Assembly: GCF_035994185.1 (NCBI RefSeq)
Contig: NZ_CP108538.1
Coordinates: 6,239,501 to 6,303,500 of the forward strand
Source: Streptomyces sp. NBC_01217
GTDB taxonomy: Bacteria > Actinomycetota > Actinomycetes > Streptomycetales > Streptomycetaceae
DNA: 64,000 bases
Reading direction: 5' to 3'
A model generated the notes under the pieces. The model made no database searches. It was not told the DNA's origin and saw only the letters and a list, made by a program, of their open reading frames with translations. Position numbers and translations under genes: made by a program. This document shows positions 7,846 to 17,415 of the stretch, piece after piece. How positions within the stretch are numbered: position 1 is the first letter of the stretch; each line of letters opens with the position of its first letter.

Positions 7846-8715
7846 AACAGCTCGTCCACACCCGTCACCGTCATCGGCCTCGGCGCCATGGGGCGCGCCC
7901 TCGCCGGCGCCCTCCTGGATGCAGGCCACCGCACCACCGTCTGGAACCGCTCCCCGGGCAAGGGCGATGAGCTCGTCGCCCGGGGAGCGGTCCTGGCCGG
8001 GTCCGCCGAAGAAGCCGTACGGGCCAGCGAGTTGGTGGTCGTCTGTGTCGTCGACCGCGAGGCCTCGCAGCAGATCCTGGCCCCGCTGACCGGCGCGCTC
8101 GCCGGGCGGGTTCTGGTCGATCTCATCTCCGACACCCCGGACAGCGCCCGTGCCTCCGCGGCCTGGGCGGGCAGTCATGGGCTCGAATATCTGAAGGGCG
8201 CCATCATGGTGCCGATCGAGGTGATCGGCACGCCGGAGGCGCTGATCTTCTATGCGGGGTCGCGGTCCGCGTACGACAGGTACGAGGCCGTGCTCGGGGC
8301 GCTCGGCGGCAATGCACCGTTCCTGGGGCCGGATCACTCTCTGGCCGCCGCGTACGACATGGCGATGCTGGACTTCTTCTACGGCGGCATGGCAGGGCTG
8401 GTGCACGCCTTCGCCCTGGCCAGGGCCGAGAACATCCCCGCTGCCGCCATCGCCCCGTATCTGCGGACCATCGTGGACATCCTGCCGCCCATTGTGGCCG
8501 GGACAGCCGCCGACATCGACAAGAAGGAGTACGACGGCGCGGGGGCCAACCTCGCCATGATGACCGCGAGTGTCGATCACCTGCTGCACGCGGCGCGCGG
8601 CAGGGGCCTGGACACCTCCCAGCTGGAGGCCATCAAGGCCGTGTCCGACCGCGCGATCGCCAAGGGGCACGGCGCGGACTCCTGGGCGAGCACCGTCGAG
8701 GCGCTCGGCGGCTGA
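7831..8715 (+). CDS. NAD(P)-binding oxidoreductase, imine reductase-like
   Basis: This roughly 294-residue protein has an N-terminal 6-phosphogluconate-dehydrogenase-type Rossmann domain (VIGLGAMGRALAGALL, then NRSPGK, whose Arg favours NADP) and a C-terminal helical domain of the imine-reductase type rather than the beta-hydroxyacid-dehydrogenase type. It probably reduces a C=N or C=O bond with NADPH; the natural substrate is unknown. Starts at 7795, 7816 and 7831 are possible. 7831 is preferred because a short polar leader then precedes the Rossmann strand, but no strong ribosome site is visible. It is a single-gene unit converging on glgB, with a hairpin between them. Confidence 0.8.
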   Translation: MPTHTNSSSTPVTVIGLGAMGRALAGALLDAGHRTTVWNRSPGKGDELVARGAVLAGSAEEAVRASELVVVCVVDREASQQILAPLTGALAGRVLVDLISDTPDSARASAAWAGSHGLEYLKGAIMVPIEVIGTPEALIFYAGSRSAYDRYEAVLGALGGNAPFLGPDHSLAAAYDMAMLDFFYGGMAGLVHAFALARAENIPAAAIAPYLRTIVDILPPIVAGTAADIDKKEYDGAGANLAMMTASVDHLLHAARGRGLDTSQLEAIKAVSDRAIAKGHGADSWASTVEALGG

Positions 8716-8728
8716 GCGGGGGGAGAGG

Positions 8729-8782
8729 GGGGCGTGGGGCCCGCGGCCGGAGGAGGAGGAAGCGGTCGCGGGCCCACGCCCC
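8729..8782. terminator. Bidirectional terminator between imine reductase and glgB
   Basis: GGGGCGTGGGGCCCGCG (8729-8745) pairs with CGCGGGCCCACGCCCC (8767-8782) with one bulged G. It lies between two converging stop codons. Confidence 0.65.
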
Positions 8783-8785
8783 TGC

Positions 8786-11215
8786 TCACGCCGGCTTCAG
8801 CCAGACCGTCGCCAGCGGGGGCAGCGTCAGCAGGATGCTGCCGGGGCGGCCGTGCGCGGACACCCGTTCCGGCTTCAGCGGCCCGGGATGGTGTACGTCG
8901 CTGCCGCCGTACCGTCCGGCGTCCGTGTTGAGGACCTCCGCCCATGCGACCTGGTCACCGAGGACGTCCGGGACGCCGATGCGGTAGTCGTGCCGCACCA
9001 CGGGGGAGAAGTTGCTGACGGCGAGCAGCGGCGCGCCGTGCGCGTCGTAGCGCAGAAAGGCGAAGGCGTTGTCCTCGGCCGCGCCGCCGTCCACCCAGTC
9101 GAAGCCCTCCGGGTCGGTGTCGCGCTGCCAGAGCGCGGGCGTGGCGCTGTACACGGTGTTCAGGTCGCGGACCAGGGTGCGTACGCCGCGGTGGTCGGCC
9201 TCCGCCTCGTACGAGGGGTCGAGCAGCCACCAGTCCGGGCCGTGGCCCTCCGACCACTCCGCTCCCTGCGCGAACTCCTGTCCCATGAAGAGGAGTTGCT
9301 TGCCCGGGTGGGCCCACATGAAGCCGAGGTACGCCCGGTGGTTGGCGCGCCGCTGCCACCAGTCGCCGGGCATCTTGCTGACCAGCGCCTGCTTTCCGTG
9401 CACCACCTCGTCGTGCGAGATCGGCAGGACGTAGTTCTCGCTGTACGCGTACACCATCGAGAAGGTCATCTCGTTGTGGTGGTACCTGCGGTGCACCGGC
9501 TCCTTCGACACGTACTCCAGAGAGTCGTGCATCCAGCCCATGTTCCACTTCAGCCCGAAGCCGAGCCCGCCGAAGCCGTCGGGGCCGACATGGTGGGTGG
9601 CACGGGTGACGCCGTTCCAGGCGGTGGACTCCTCGGCGATGGTGACGACGCCCGGATTGCGCCGGTAGACGGTCGCGTTCATCTCCTGGAGGAAGGCGAC
9701 GGCGTCCAGATTCTCCCGGCCGCCGTGCTCGTTCGGGGACCAGCCGCCGTCCTCGCGCGAGTAGTCGAGATAGAGCATCGAGGCGACCGCGTCCACCCGC
9801 AGCCCGTCGATGTGGAACTCCTCGCACCAGTAAGTGGCGTTGGCGACAAGGAAGTTGCGCACCTCGGTGCGCCCGTAGTCGAACTCCAGCGTGCCCCAGT
9901 CCGGATGCGCCGCCCGCGACGGGTCCGAGTGCTCGTACAGCGGGCGGCCGTCGAACTCCGCGAGCGCCCAGTCGTCGCGCGGGAAGTGTGCGGGCACCCA
10001 GTCCATGATGACGCCGATGCCCGCCCGGTGCAGCGCGTCGACGAGGAAACGGAAGTCGTCCGGTGTGCCCATGCGCGACGTCGGGGCGTAGAAGCCGGTG
10101 ACCTGATAGCCCCAGGAACCGCCGAAGGGATGCTCGGAGACCGGCATCAGCTCCACGTGCGTGAATCCGAGATCCCGTACATAGGCGGGGAGTTGAGATG
10201 ACAGCTGGCGGTAGGTCAGCCCCGGGCGCCAGGACGGCAGATGCACCTCGTAGACGGAGAACGGCGCCTCGTGCACCGGTACGTCCCCGCGGTGCGCCAT
10301 CCACTCCTGGTCCTGCCACTCGTGGTGCGAGGCCGTCACGATCGAGGCGTTGGAGGGCGGGACCTCGGTACGGCGGGCCATCGGGTCGGCGCGCTCGGTG
10401 TGCGAACCGTCCGGGCGGCAGATGTCGAACTTGTAGAGCGTGCCCTCCCCGATCGAGGGCAGGAACAGCTCCCACACCCCGCTGGAGCCGAGCGACCGCA
10501 TCGGGAAGCCGGTGCCGTCCCAGTAGTTGAAGTCCCCGGTGACCCGCACTCCGCGGGCGTTGGGGGCCCAGACGGTGAACCGGGTGCCCGCGACCCCCTG
10601 GTGCTCCATGGGCCGCGCGCCGAGTGCGGTCCACAGCTCCTCGTGCCGGCCCTCGCCGATCAGATGCAGATCGAGTTCGCCGAGCGCGGGCAGGAAGCGG
10701 TACGGATCGTGGACCTCGGTCTCGTTGTCGTCGTAGGTGACCTGGAGCCGGTACTCGGGCAGTGAGGGCATCGGCAGCAGCCCGGAGAAGAGGCCGTCGC
10801 CGTCGCTGTGCAGCTGGGCCCGCAGCCCCTTGGCGAGCACGGTCACGGAGCGCGCGTACGGGCGCAGCACGCGGAAGGTGACTCCGCCGCGGACCAGGTG
10901 GGCGCCGAGCAGGTCGTGCGGGGCGTGGTGCTCACCGGCGAGCAGCCGGGCCCGGTCGCCGTCGTCGAGGGGGCGCGCCGGGCGCACTCCCTGTCCTGCG
11001 GCATCCCGGCGGGCGCGCGACGGCGCGGCTGTGTCACCGGCGGCTCGCTTGGCCGCCGGCTTCTTCTGCCCGGCCGGGGCGGCCGGTTCCGAGGAGGGCG
11101 GGGCGGCCGCCTCTGCCGGGACCGCGGGGGATGCCGTCGCCTCCGGTGCCGGGAGCGGGACTTGGGGGATCTCGGTGGGGGCGGGCGTCTTGCGGGACGG
11201 CTTGCGGGCGGTCAC
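8786..11215 (-). CDS. glgB: 1,4-alpha-glucan branching enzyme GlgB
   Basis: This 809-residue cytosolic GH13 enzyme transfers alpha-1,4 chains to form alpha-1,6 branches. An Ala/Pro/Lys-rich, probably disordered extension (1-80) precedes a first N-terminal beta domain (about 95-190), a CBM48 domain (about 205-310), the catalytic barrel (nucleophile Asp in [10 protein letters not shown], acid/base Glu in TIAEESTAW, third acid in [10 protein letters not shown]) and a C-terminal all-beta domain. The duplicated N-terminal beta domain is typical of long actinobacterial GlgB. It is the last gene of a glgE-treS-mak-glgB run, where it branches the linear maltosyl chains made by GlgE. Confidence 0.96.
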   Translation of the reverse strand: MTARKPSRKTPAPTEIPQVPLPAPEATASPAVPAEAAAPPSSEPAAPAGQKKPAAKRAAGDTAAPSRARRDAAGQGVRPARPLDDGDRARLLAGEHHAPHDLLGAHLVRGGVTFRVLRPYARSVTVLAKGLRAQLHSDGDGLFSGLLPMPSLPEYRLQVTYDDNETEVHDPYRFLPALGELDLHLIGEGRHEELWTALGARPMEHQGVAGTRFTVWAPNARGVRVTGDFNYWDGTGFPMRSLGSSGVWELFLPSIGEGTLYKFDICRPDGSHTERADPMARRTEVPPSNASIVTASHHEWQDQEWMAHRGDVPVHEAPFSVYEVHLPSWRPGLTYRQLSSQLPAYVRDLGFTHVELMPVSEHPFGGSWGYQVTGFYAPTSRMGTPDDFRFLVDALHRAGIGVIMDWVPAHFPRDDWALAEFDGRPLYEHSDPSRAAHPDWGTLEFDYGRTEVRNFLVANATYWCEEFHIDGLRVDAVASMLYLDYSREDGGWSPNEHGGRENLDAVAFLQEMNATVYRRNPGVVTIAEESTAWNGVTRATHHVGPDGFGGLGFGLKWNMGWMHDSLEYVSKEPVHRRYHHNEMTFSMVYAYSENYVLPISHDEVVHGKQALVSKMPGDWWQRRANHRAYLGFMWAHPGKQLLFMGQEFAQGAEWSEGHGPDWWLLDPSYEAEADHRGVRTLVRDLNTVYSATPALWQRDTDPEGFDWVDGGAAEDNAFAFLRYDAHGAPLLAVSNFSPVVRHDYRIGVPDVLGDQVAWAEVLNTDAGRYGGSDVHHPGPLKPERVSAHGRPGSILLTLPPLATVWLKPA

Positions 11216-11321
11216 AGGGACAGCCTCCTCGGAGGGTTGTCGGAACGGAGCGGGGCGGAAGGGGGCGGAAGAGAGGGCCGGGCGGTGGGGCGGGCGTGAA
11301 GGGCCGCGAACTCCCTCGCCG

Positions 11322-12722
11322 TCAGTCGGCGACGGCGGCCAGGCGCTGGATCGCCGCCATCGGGACCGGAAGCCAGTCGGGCCGGTGCCGCGCCTCGTAC
11401 AGCACCTCGTACACCGCCTTGTCGGTCTCGTGGGCGCGCAACAGCTCCGGCTCGCTGCGCGGGTCGACGCCCGAGGCCTTGGCGTACCCCTCGCAGTAGG
11501 CGGTCCGGCAGCGCGCCGCCCACTCGGCGTTCCACGGGCGGTGCGAGCGGGCCGCGTAGTCGAAGGAGCGGAGCATTCCGGCGATGTCGCGCACCGGAGG
11601 CTGCGGACGGCGGCGCTCGGGCAGCGGTCTGGCCGGTTCGCCCTCGAAGTCGATCAGGGACCAGAAGCCGTCGGTCCCGCGCAGCGTCTGGCCGAGATGG
11701 AGATCGCCGTGGACCCGCTGGGCCGCCCAGTTGCGCCCCCGGTGGCCCAGCGCTGCCACCGCGTCGAAGGCGGTGCGCAGCCCGGGTACGTACGGCACGA
11801 GGGCTGGTACCGCCTGCGCGGCGGCTTCCAGCCGCTGCACCATCGCGGCGGCGAGATGCTCGGTCTGGGAGCGGCGCAGTGCGGGCGTCGGCAGGGCGGC
11901 GGCGAGCGCGGTGTGCACCTCGGCGGTGGCCCTGCCCAGTGCGTGGGCCTCGGCGGTGAAGTCGAGGCCCTTGGCGAGGGCGTGCAGGGCGAGCTGCCAG
12001 CCGTCCTCCGCGCCGCGCAGGAAGGGCTGCAGGACGCCGAGGGTCAGCGGCTCAGGGGTGGCGGCCTCGAACCAGGCGACGGGGGCGGGCACCCGTCCGC
12101 AGCCCTCGCGCGCGAGCGCGAGCGGCAGTTCCAGATCGGGGTTGGTGCCCGGGAAGACCCGGCGGAAGATCTTGAGGATGTAGGCGTTGCCGTAGACGAG
12201 CGAGGTGTTGGACTGCTCGGTTTCGAGGACGCGCGGGGCGAGTCCGGCGGCGATGGGGGCGCCGCCCCGGTCGAAGCGCAGGGTGCCGAGGCTGCCGGGG
12301 GCACGGAACCGTTCCAGCAGGAGTTCGGCCAGGCGCGGGTCGTGCAGTCCCTCGTAGACGGTGCGGCCGGCGAGCGGGCCCCGGGCCACGCGGCCGATCA
12401 GTGCGGGCGCCAGCCGTGGCGGCAGCGCGGACCGTACGCCGAGCAGCAGTTGGTAGCAGTCGCCGGGCGACTGCGCGGGCATGGCGGGCTGGTGGACCCG
12501 GACCAGCAGATGGAGCAGTCCGGTTCCGGCCCGGGCGCCGACGGCAGCGGCGTCCACCGGCAGTATCTCGGTCGCCGACACCAGCGAGAACGCGGTGATC
12601 GGCCGCCCCTTGCCGGCGAACCACCGCTGCCGGGGCAGCCATTCGTGCAGCAGGGGGGCGAGAGACGGGAGCAGGGCTGTGCTGTCAGCCAGGGCGACCC
12701 GAGTGGATGCAGCCTCCGACAT
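11322..12722 (-). CDS. mak: Maltokinase (Pep2/Mak)
   Basis: This 466-residue ATP-dependent kinase makes maltose-1-phosphate, the GlgE substrate. The N-terminal cap domain contains [13 protein letters not shown], a signature of maltokinases. The C-terminal aminoglycoside-phosphotransferase-like lobe carries the catalytic loop [10 protein letters not shown] and the metal-binding IDFEGEP. The frame is open to 13151, but the ATG at 12722 is chosen because GGAAAGGA lies about 8 nt upstream and homology begins there. It lies between treS and glgB; in many actinobacteria it is fused to TreS, but here it is separate. Confidence 0.94.
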   Translation of the reverse strand: MSEAASTRVALADSTALLPSLAPLLHEWLPRQRWFAGKGRPITAFSLVSATEILPVDAAAVGARAGTGLLHLLVRVHQPAMPAQSPGDCYQLLLGVRSALPPRLAPALIGRVARGPLAGRTVYEGLHDPRLAELLLERFRAPGSLGTLRFDRGGAPIAAGLAPRVLETEQSNTSLVYGNAYILKIFRRVFPGTNPDLELPLALAREGCGRVPAPVAWFEAATPEPLTLGVLQPFLRGAEDGWQLALHALAKGLDFTAEAHALGRATAEVHTALAAALPTPALRRSQTEHLAAAMVQRLEAAAQAVPALVPYVPGLRTAFDAVAALGHRGRNWAAQRVHGDLHLGQTLRGTDGFWSLIDFEGEPARPLPERRRPQPPVRDIAGMLRSFDYAARSHRPWNAEWAARCRTAYCEGYAKASGVDPRSEPELLRAHETDKAVYEVLYEARHRPDWLPVPMAAIQRLAAVAD

Positions 12723-12912
12723 GGCATCGCGTCCTTTCCCCGGGCACACCACAGGATGCGAAGAGTGTCCCGGATTGCGGCAATAGCTGTCCGGCTGTGC
12801 GGGACGTGTCGGGTCAGGATGGTCCGTACGGACTCGACTCGAAGGGATCGAAACGCCAGAGGGGACCCGGAAAGGTCCGGAAGAGCTCGATGTGGGGGAA
12901 GCGTGCCCCGTG

Positions 12913-12934
12913 CGGGGCGGCGGAAACCGCCCCG
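12913..12934. terminator. Hairpin downstream of treS
   Basis: CGGGGCGG (12913-12920) and CCGCCCCG (12927-12934) form an 8-bp stem with loop CGGAAA just after the treS stop, inside a 239-bp gap before mak. It may attenuate read-through into mak-glgB, which may then have its own promoter in this gap. Confidence 0.4.
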
Positions 12935-12961
12935 CGGTCTGTGGCGCGAAGTGACGCCCGG

Positions 12962-14668
12962 TCAGTTCGGCGGCGCGTCCTTGCGCAGCCGGAACCAGTA
13001 GAAGCCGTGTCCCGCGAGAGTCAGCAGGTAGGGCCACTGACCGATGGCGGGGAAGCGCACCCCGCCGATCAGTTCCACCGGATGACGCCCGTTGAACGCC
13101 CGCAGATCCAGCTCCGTCGGCTGAGCGAACCGCGAGAAGTTGTGGACGCACAGCACGAGATCGTCCCCGTGCTCACGGGTGAAGGCGAGCACGGCGGGGT
13201 TCGACGACGGCAGTTCGCTGTACGAGCCGAGGCCGAAGGCATGGTTCTGCTTACGGATCTCGATCATCCGCCGCGTCCAGTGCAGCAGCGACGACGGGGA
13301 GGCCATCGCCGCCTCGACGTTGGTGACTTGGTAGCCGTAGACCGGATCCATGATGGTGGGGAGGTAGAGCCGCCCCGGATCGCTGGAGGAGAACCCGGCG
13401 TTCCGGTCGGGCGTCCACTGCATCGGGGTGCGTACGGCGTCCCGGTCGCCCAGCCAGATGTTGTCGCCCATCCCGATCTCGTCCCCGTAGTAGAGGATCG
13501 GGGAGCCGGGCAGGGACAGCAGCAGCGCGGTGAACAGCTCGATCTGGTTGCGGTCGTTGTCCAGCAGGGGCGCCAGCCGCCGCCGGATGCCGATGTTGGC
13601 CCGCATCCGCGGATCCTTGGCGTACTCCGCGTACATGTAGTCGCGTTCCTCGTCCGTGACCATTTCGAGGGTGAGCTCGTCGTGGTTGCGCAGGAAGATG
13701 CCCCACTGGCAGTTCTTCGGGATCGCGGGTGTCTTCGCCAGGATCTCGGAGACCGGGTAGCGGCTCTCGCGCCGTACGGCCATGAAGATCCGGGGCATCA
13801 CGGGGAAGTGGAACGCCATGTGGCACTCGTCGCCGCCGGCCCGGAACTCGCCGAAGTAGTCGACGACATCCTCCGGCCACTGATTGGCCTCGGCGAGCAG
13901 CACGGTGTCCGGGTAGTGCGCGTCGATCTCCTTGCGGACCCGTTTGAGGAAGTCGTGCGTCTCGGGGAGGTTCTCGCAGTTGGTGCCCTCGCGCTGGTAG
14001 AGGTACGGCACGGCGTCCACCCGGAACCCGTCGATCCCGAGGTCGAGCCAGAAGCGCAGCGCGGAGATGATCTCCTCCTGCACCGCCGGGTTCTCGTAGT
14101 TGAGATCGGGCTGGTGGGAGAAGAACCGGTGCCAGTAGTACTGCTTGCGCACCGGGTCGAAGGTCCAGTTGGACGTCTCCGTGTCGACGAAGATGATCCG
14201 GGCGTCCGGGAACTGCTTGTCGTCGTCGGCCCAGACGTAGTAGTCGCCGTACGGCCCTTCCGGGTCGGTGCGGGACTGCTGGAACCACTCGTGCTGATCG
14301 CTCGTGTGGTTCATGACGAAGTCGATGATCACGCGCATCCCGCGCTGGTGCGCGGCGTCGACGAACTCCACGAAGTCGGCCAGATCGCCGAACTCCGGCA
14401 GTACGGCGGTGTAGTCGGAGACGTCGTATCCGCCGTCGCGCAGCGGCGACTTGAAGAACGGCGGCAGCCAGAGGCAGTCGATGCCAAGCCACTGCAGGTA
14501 GTCCAGCTTGGCGGTGATGCCCTTGAGGTCGCCGATGCCGTCGCCGTTGGAGTCCTGGAAGGACCGGACGAGGACCTCGTAGAACACTGCGCGCTTGAAC
14601 CAGTCGGGATCGCGGTCCTTGGCCGGGGTGTCCTCGAACGTGTCGTGGACAGGCTCATTGACGATCAT
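12962..14668 (-). CDS. treS: Trehalose synthase / maltose alpha-D-glucosyltransferase TreS
   Basis: This 568-residue GH13 enzyme interconverts trehalose and maltose in the cytosol. Catalytic residues are Asp in [11 protein letters not shown], Glu in [13 protein letters not shown] and Asp in [10 protein letters not shown]; the family pattern [15 protein letters not shown] is near residue 22. The start ATG (14668-14666) overlaps the glgE stop by 4 nt (ATGA), so the two are translationally coupled. Read-through upstream in the same frame is not used. There is no fused maltokinase domain; that activity is the next gene. Confidence 0.96.
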   Translation of the reverse strand: MIVNEPVHDTFEDTPAKDRDPDWFKRAVFYEVLVRSFQDSNGDGIGDLKGITAKLDYLQWLGIDCLWLPPFFKSPLRDGGYDVSDYTAVLPEFGDLADFVEFVDAAHQRGMRVIIDFVMNHTSDQHEWFQQSRTDPEGPYGDYYVWADDDKQFPDARIIFVDTETSNWTFDPVRKQYYWHRFFSHQPDLNYENPAVQEEIISALRFWLDLGIDGFRVDAVPYLYQREGTNCENLPETHDFLKRVRKEIDAHYPDTVLLAEANQWPEDVVDYFGEFRAGGDECHMAFHFPVMPRIFMAVRRESRYPVSEILAKTPAIPKNCQWGIFLRNHDELTLEMVTDEERDYMYAEYAKDPRMRANIGIRRRLAPLLDNDRNQIELFTALLLSLPGSPILYYGDEIGMGDNIWLGDRDAVRTPMQWTPDRNAGFSSSDPGRLYLPTIMDPVYGYQVTNVEAAMASPSSLLHWTRRMIEIRKQNHAFGLGSYSELPSSNPAVLAFTREHGDDLVLCVHNFSRFAQPTELDLRAFNGRHPVELIGGVRFPAIGQWPYLLTLAGHGFYWFRLRKDAPPN

Positions 14669-16848
14669 GGTGTGGGTGACCCTCCGGTCGGCGGGGACGG
14701 TCGCAGGACGACGATGTGCGCGGGCGTGACGCCCGGCTCTAGGCGCACATAGAAGGTCCTGCCCCAGTGATAGGTATCGCCGGTGAGCTCGTCGCGCACC
14801 GGCACGCTCTCGTGCCAGTCGAGGCCGAGTCGCGGCATGTCCAACGAGACCGTGGCCTCCTGGGTGTGGTGCGGGTCGAGGTTGACGACCACCAGAACGA
14901 TGTTCGAACCCGAACGCTTGCTGTACGCGATCACCGCGTCGTTGTCGGGGGAGTGGAAGTGCACGTCGCGCAGCTGCTGCAACGCCGGGTGGCGGCGCCT
15001 GATGCGGTTGAGCGAGGTGATGAGCGGGGCCAGCGAACGCCCCTCGCGCTCCGCCGACTCCCAGTCCCTGGGCCGGATTTCGTACTTCTCCGAGTCGATG
15101 TACTCCTCGCTGCCGGGCCGGACCGGGGTGTTCTCGCACAGCTCGTACCCCGCGTACACACCCCAGGACGGGGAGAGCGTCGCGGCGAGAACGGCCCGCG
15201 CCTCGAAGGCCGGACGGCCTCCGTCCTGGAGGTAACCCGGCAGGATGTCGGGGGTGTTCACGAAGAAGTTGGGCCGCATCCAGGACGCGGTCTCGCCCGA
15301 CAGTTCCGTGACGTACTCGGTGATTTCCTGCCGAGTGTTGCGCCAGGTGAAATACGTGTACGACTGCTGGAAACCGATGGCGGCGAGCGTCTTCATCATC
15401 GCGGGCCGGGTGAACGCCTCGGCCAGGAAGATCACGTCCGGATCGGTCCGGTTGATATCGGCGATCACCTTCTCCCAGAAGATCACCGGTTTGGTGTGCG
15501 GATTGTCGACGCGGAAGATCCGGACTCCGTGATCCATCCAGAAGCGCAGAATGCGCAGGGTCTCCGCGACCAGGCCGGGAAGATCCTTGTCGAAGGCGAT
15601 CGGATAGATGTCCTGGTATTTCTTCGGCGGATTCTCGGCGTAGGCGATGGTGCCGTCGGCGCGGTGGTGGAACCACTCGGGGTGTTTCTCCACCCAGGGG
15701 TGGTCGGGAGAACACTGGAGTGCGAAATCCAGTGCGATCTCCATGCGCAGGGTGCGGGCGGTCCGGACGAAATGATCGAAGTCGTCGAGGGTACCCAGAT
15801 CGGGATGGACGGCGTCGTGACCGCCCTCGGCCGAGCCGATCGCCCAGGGCACGCCCACGTCATGGGGGGCGGGGGAGAGCGAATTGTTGGGGCCCTTGCG
15901 GTGGGTGGTTCCGATGGGGTGGACGGGCGGGAGATAGACGACGTCGAAACCCATGGCGGCGACCGCGGGAAGCCGCTCGGCGGCCGTGCGGAAGGTGCCG
16001 CTGATGATCCTCGCCGGCTGCTGCGGCGCCTTTGCCGTCCTGCCCTTCTTCTTCGCCCCGGCCCCTTTGGCCTGTTCTGCGGGTTCGGTCCTTGCGCCCT
16101 CCGAACGGGGGAACAGCTCGTACCAGGAACCGAACAGGGCCCTTTCGCGCTCGACCAGCAGAGGCAGCGGCCGGGACGCGCTGACCAGTTCGCGCAGGGG
16201 ATGACGGGCGAGCGCGGCCCGCGCCTCGGGGGCGAGCGCCGCGGCGAGCCGGGCGGCTGCCGTACGGGACTCGTCGCGCAGCGCGTCGGCAGCGTCCAGC
16301 ACGGCCTCGCGCCCGTCCCGCTTGGGCACGCCCGCGGCGGCCCGTTCGTACAGCTCGGCGCCCTCCGCCAGGACGAGCGCGGTGTCGATCTTCGCCGGGA
16401 CCTTGATCCGGGCGTGCTGCCGCCAGGTGGTGACGGGGTCGCTCCAGGCCTCGACCGTATACGTCCAGCGGCCCTCGGAGGCCGGGGTGACATCGGCGCC
16501 CCAGCGGTCCGTGCCGGGGGCGAGTTCGCGCATCGGCGTCCATGGGCCGGGGCGCCCGCTCGGGTCCAGCAGGACCACATTGGCGGCGACCGCGTCATGG
16601 CCCTCCCGGAACACGGTCGCGGTGACCTGGAAGGTCTCTCCGGCAACGGCCTTGGCTGGCCTTCTGCCGCAGTCGACGAGGGGGAGGACGTCGAGGACGG
16701 GAATGCGACCGATCATGGAATCACCTGGGGACTGGAGCTCGGGCTGAACGGGGCGCGACGCGGCCGCGGAGGGCGGAATACGCGCACCGCGACCGAGGGG
16801 GTCCGTCCTTTCTAGCTGCTCCGTTGACGGCTGATGGGGTGTGGGCAT
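14665..16848 (-). CDS. glgE: Maltose-1-phosphate maltosyltransferase GlgE
   Basis: This 727-residue GH13_3 enzyme extends alpha-1,4-glucan with maltosyl units from maltose-1-phosphate. It has an N-terminal domain N ([10 protein letters not shown], then [13 protein letters not shown]), a helical insertion S, and the catalytic barrel with nucleophile Asp in [13 protein letters not shown], Glu in [10 protein letters not shown] and Asp in [12 protein letters not shown] Lys/Ala/Gly-rich stretch ([18 protein letters not shown], near residue 250) looks like a flexible insertion before the barrel. The ATG at 16848 has GGAG 5 nt upstream and gives an N-terminus like known Streptomyces GlgE; 16866 is an alternative in frame. 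It is the first gene of the glgE-treS-mak-glgB run. Confidence 0.96.
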   Translation of the reverse strand: MPTPHQPSTEQLERTDPLGRGARIPPSAAASRPVQPELQSPGDSMIGRIPVLDVLPLVDCGRRPAKAVAGETFQVTATVFREGHDAVAANVVLLDPSGRPGPWTPMRELAPGTDRWGADVTPASEGRWTYTVEAWSDPVTTWRQHARIKVPAKIDTALVLAEGAELYERAAAGVPKRDGREAVLDAADALRDESRTAAARLAAALAPEARAALARHPLRELVSASRPLPLLVERERALFGSWYELFPRSEGARTEPAEQAKGAGAKKKGRTAKAPQQPARIISGTFRTAAERLPAVAAMGFDVVYLPPVHPIGTTHRKGPNNSLSPAPHDVGVPWAIGSAEGGHDAVHPDLGTLDDFDHFVRTARTLRMEIALDFALQCSPDHPWVEKHPEWFHHRADGTIAYAENPPKKYQDIYPIAFDKDLPGLVAETLRILRFWMDHGVRIFRVDNPHTKPVIFWEKVIADINRTDPDVIFLAEAFTRPAMMKTLAAIGFQQSYTYFTWRNTRQEITEYVTELSGETASWMRPNFFVNTPDILPGYLQDGGRPAFEARAVLAATLSPSWGVYAGYELCENTPVRPGSEEYIDSEKYEIRPRDWESAEREGRSLAPLITSLNRIRRRHPALQQLRDVHFHSPDNDAVIAYSKRSGSNIVLVVVNLDPHHTQEATVSLDMPRLGLDWHESVPVRDELTGDTYHWGRTFYVRLEPGVTPAHIVVLRPSPPTGGSPTP

Positions 16849-17415
16849 GGCCGCTCCTGTCCGCATTCACTCGAATGGCACTCGAATTGCTGGGGCGCGG
16901 ATGTGTTGCGTGGAGGTAAACCGGATGAACAGCGGTCCCGCAGGTGCCTCGCATTCATGCTGCATTCGGGCGGCATTCGCATGGTCCGGGAGGTGCTCGG
17001 GCTGTGTACCGAAGTAGCCTTCCCATCGATCTCGGGGGGCCAATCCGGTGATGTGTTAACTACTCGGGCGTAGCTGTGACGACCTGAATGCGCCGGGCGC
17101 CGCCCCATGTCTGCGGGGTCCGCCGGCGCCCCTCGGACGCCACTGGGCAGCTTTCCCCCTGGTGCGAAGTGCCACAAGACCGGGTGCGGTGGCGGAATCG
17201 GCCATTACCTGTGTGGCGGTTGTGCCCGGATCTGCCGTACGGGGCCCCGGATACGGATGTGGCGGGGGCGGGCGGGGCATTCGGCGGCGCGCGCGGCAGC
17301 CGGTCGTGCGCCGTGGTCGCGGAGCACGGCCCACCGTTAACGTCGAGGGTGACGGAGAGGCGCACACCGTGGTGCGTCCCCTCGGATTCGTACGTCCCCT
17401 GTAAAGGTGGAATAC
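16849..17415. promoter_or_regulatory. glgE/glgP divergent intergenic region with 11-bp-phased GCATTC boxes
   Basis: No gene is supported in this 567-bp gap. GCATTC occurs at 16951, 16962 and 16973, exactly 11 bp apart (one helical turn), about 105-130 bp upstream of glgE. A fourth GCATTC is at 16863, next to a direct repeat ACTCGAAT (16869-16876 and 16880-16887), also with an 11-bp period, only 20-40 bp from the glgE start. Helically phased short direct repeats are the layout bound by SARP/OmpR-type activators. The factor is not identified. Confidence 0.5.

Noticed and set aside
14669..15715. N-terminal extension of TreS to 917 residues
   Set aside because: The upstream part is a shadow of glgE; the ATGA overlap and homology place the start at 14668.
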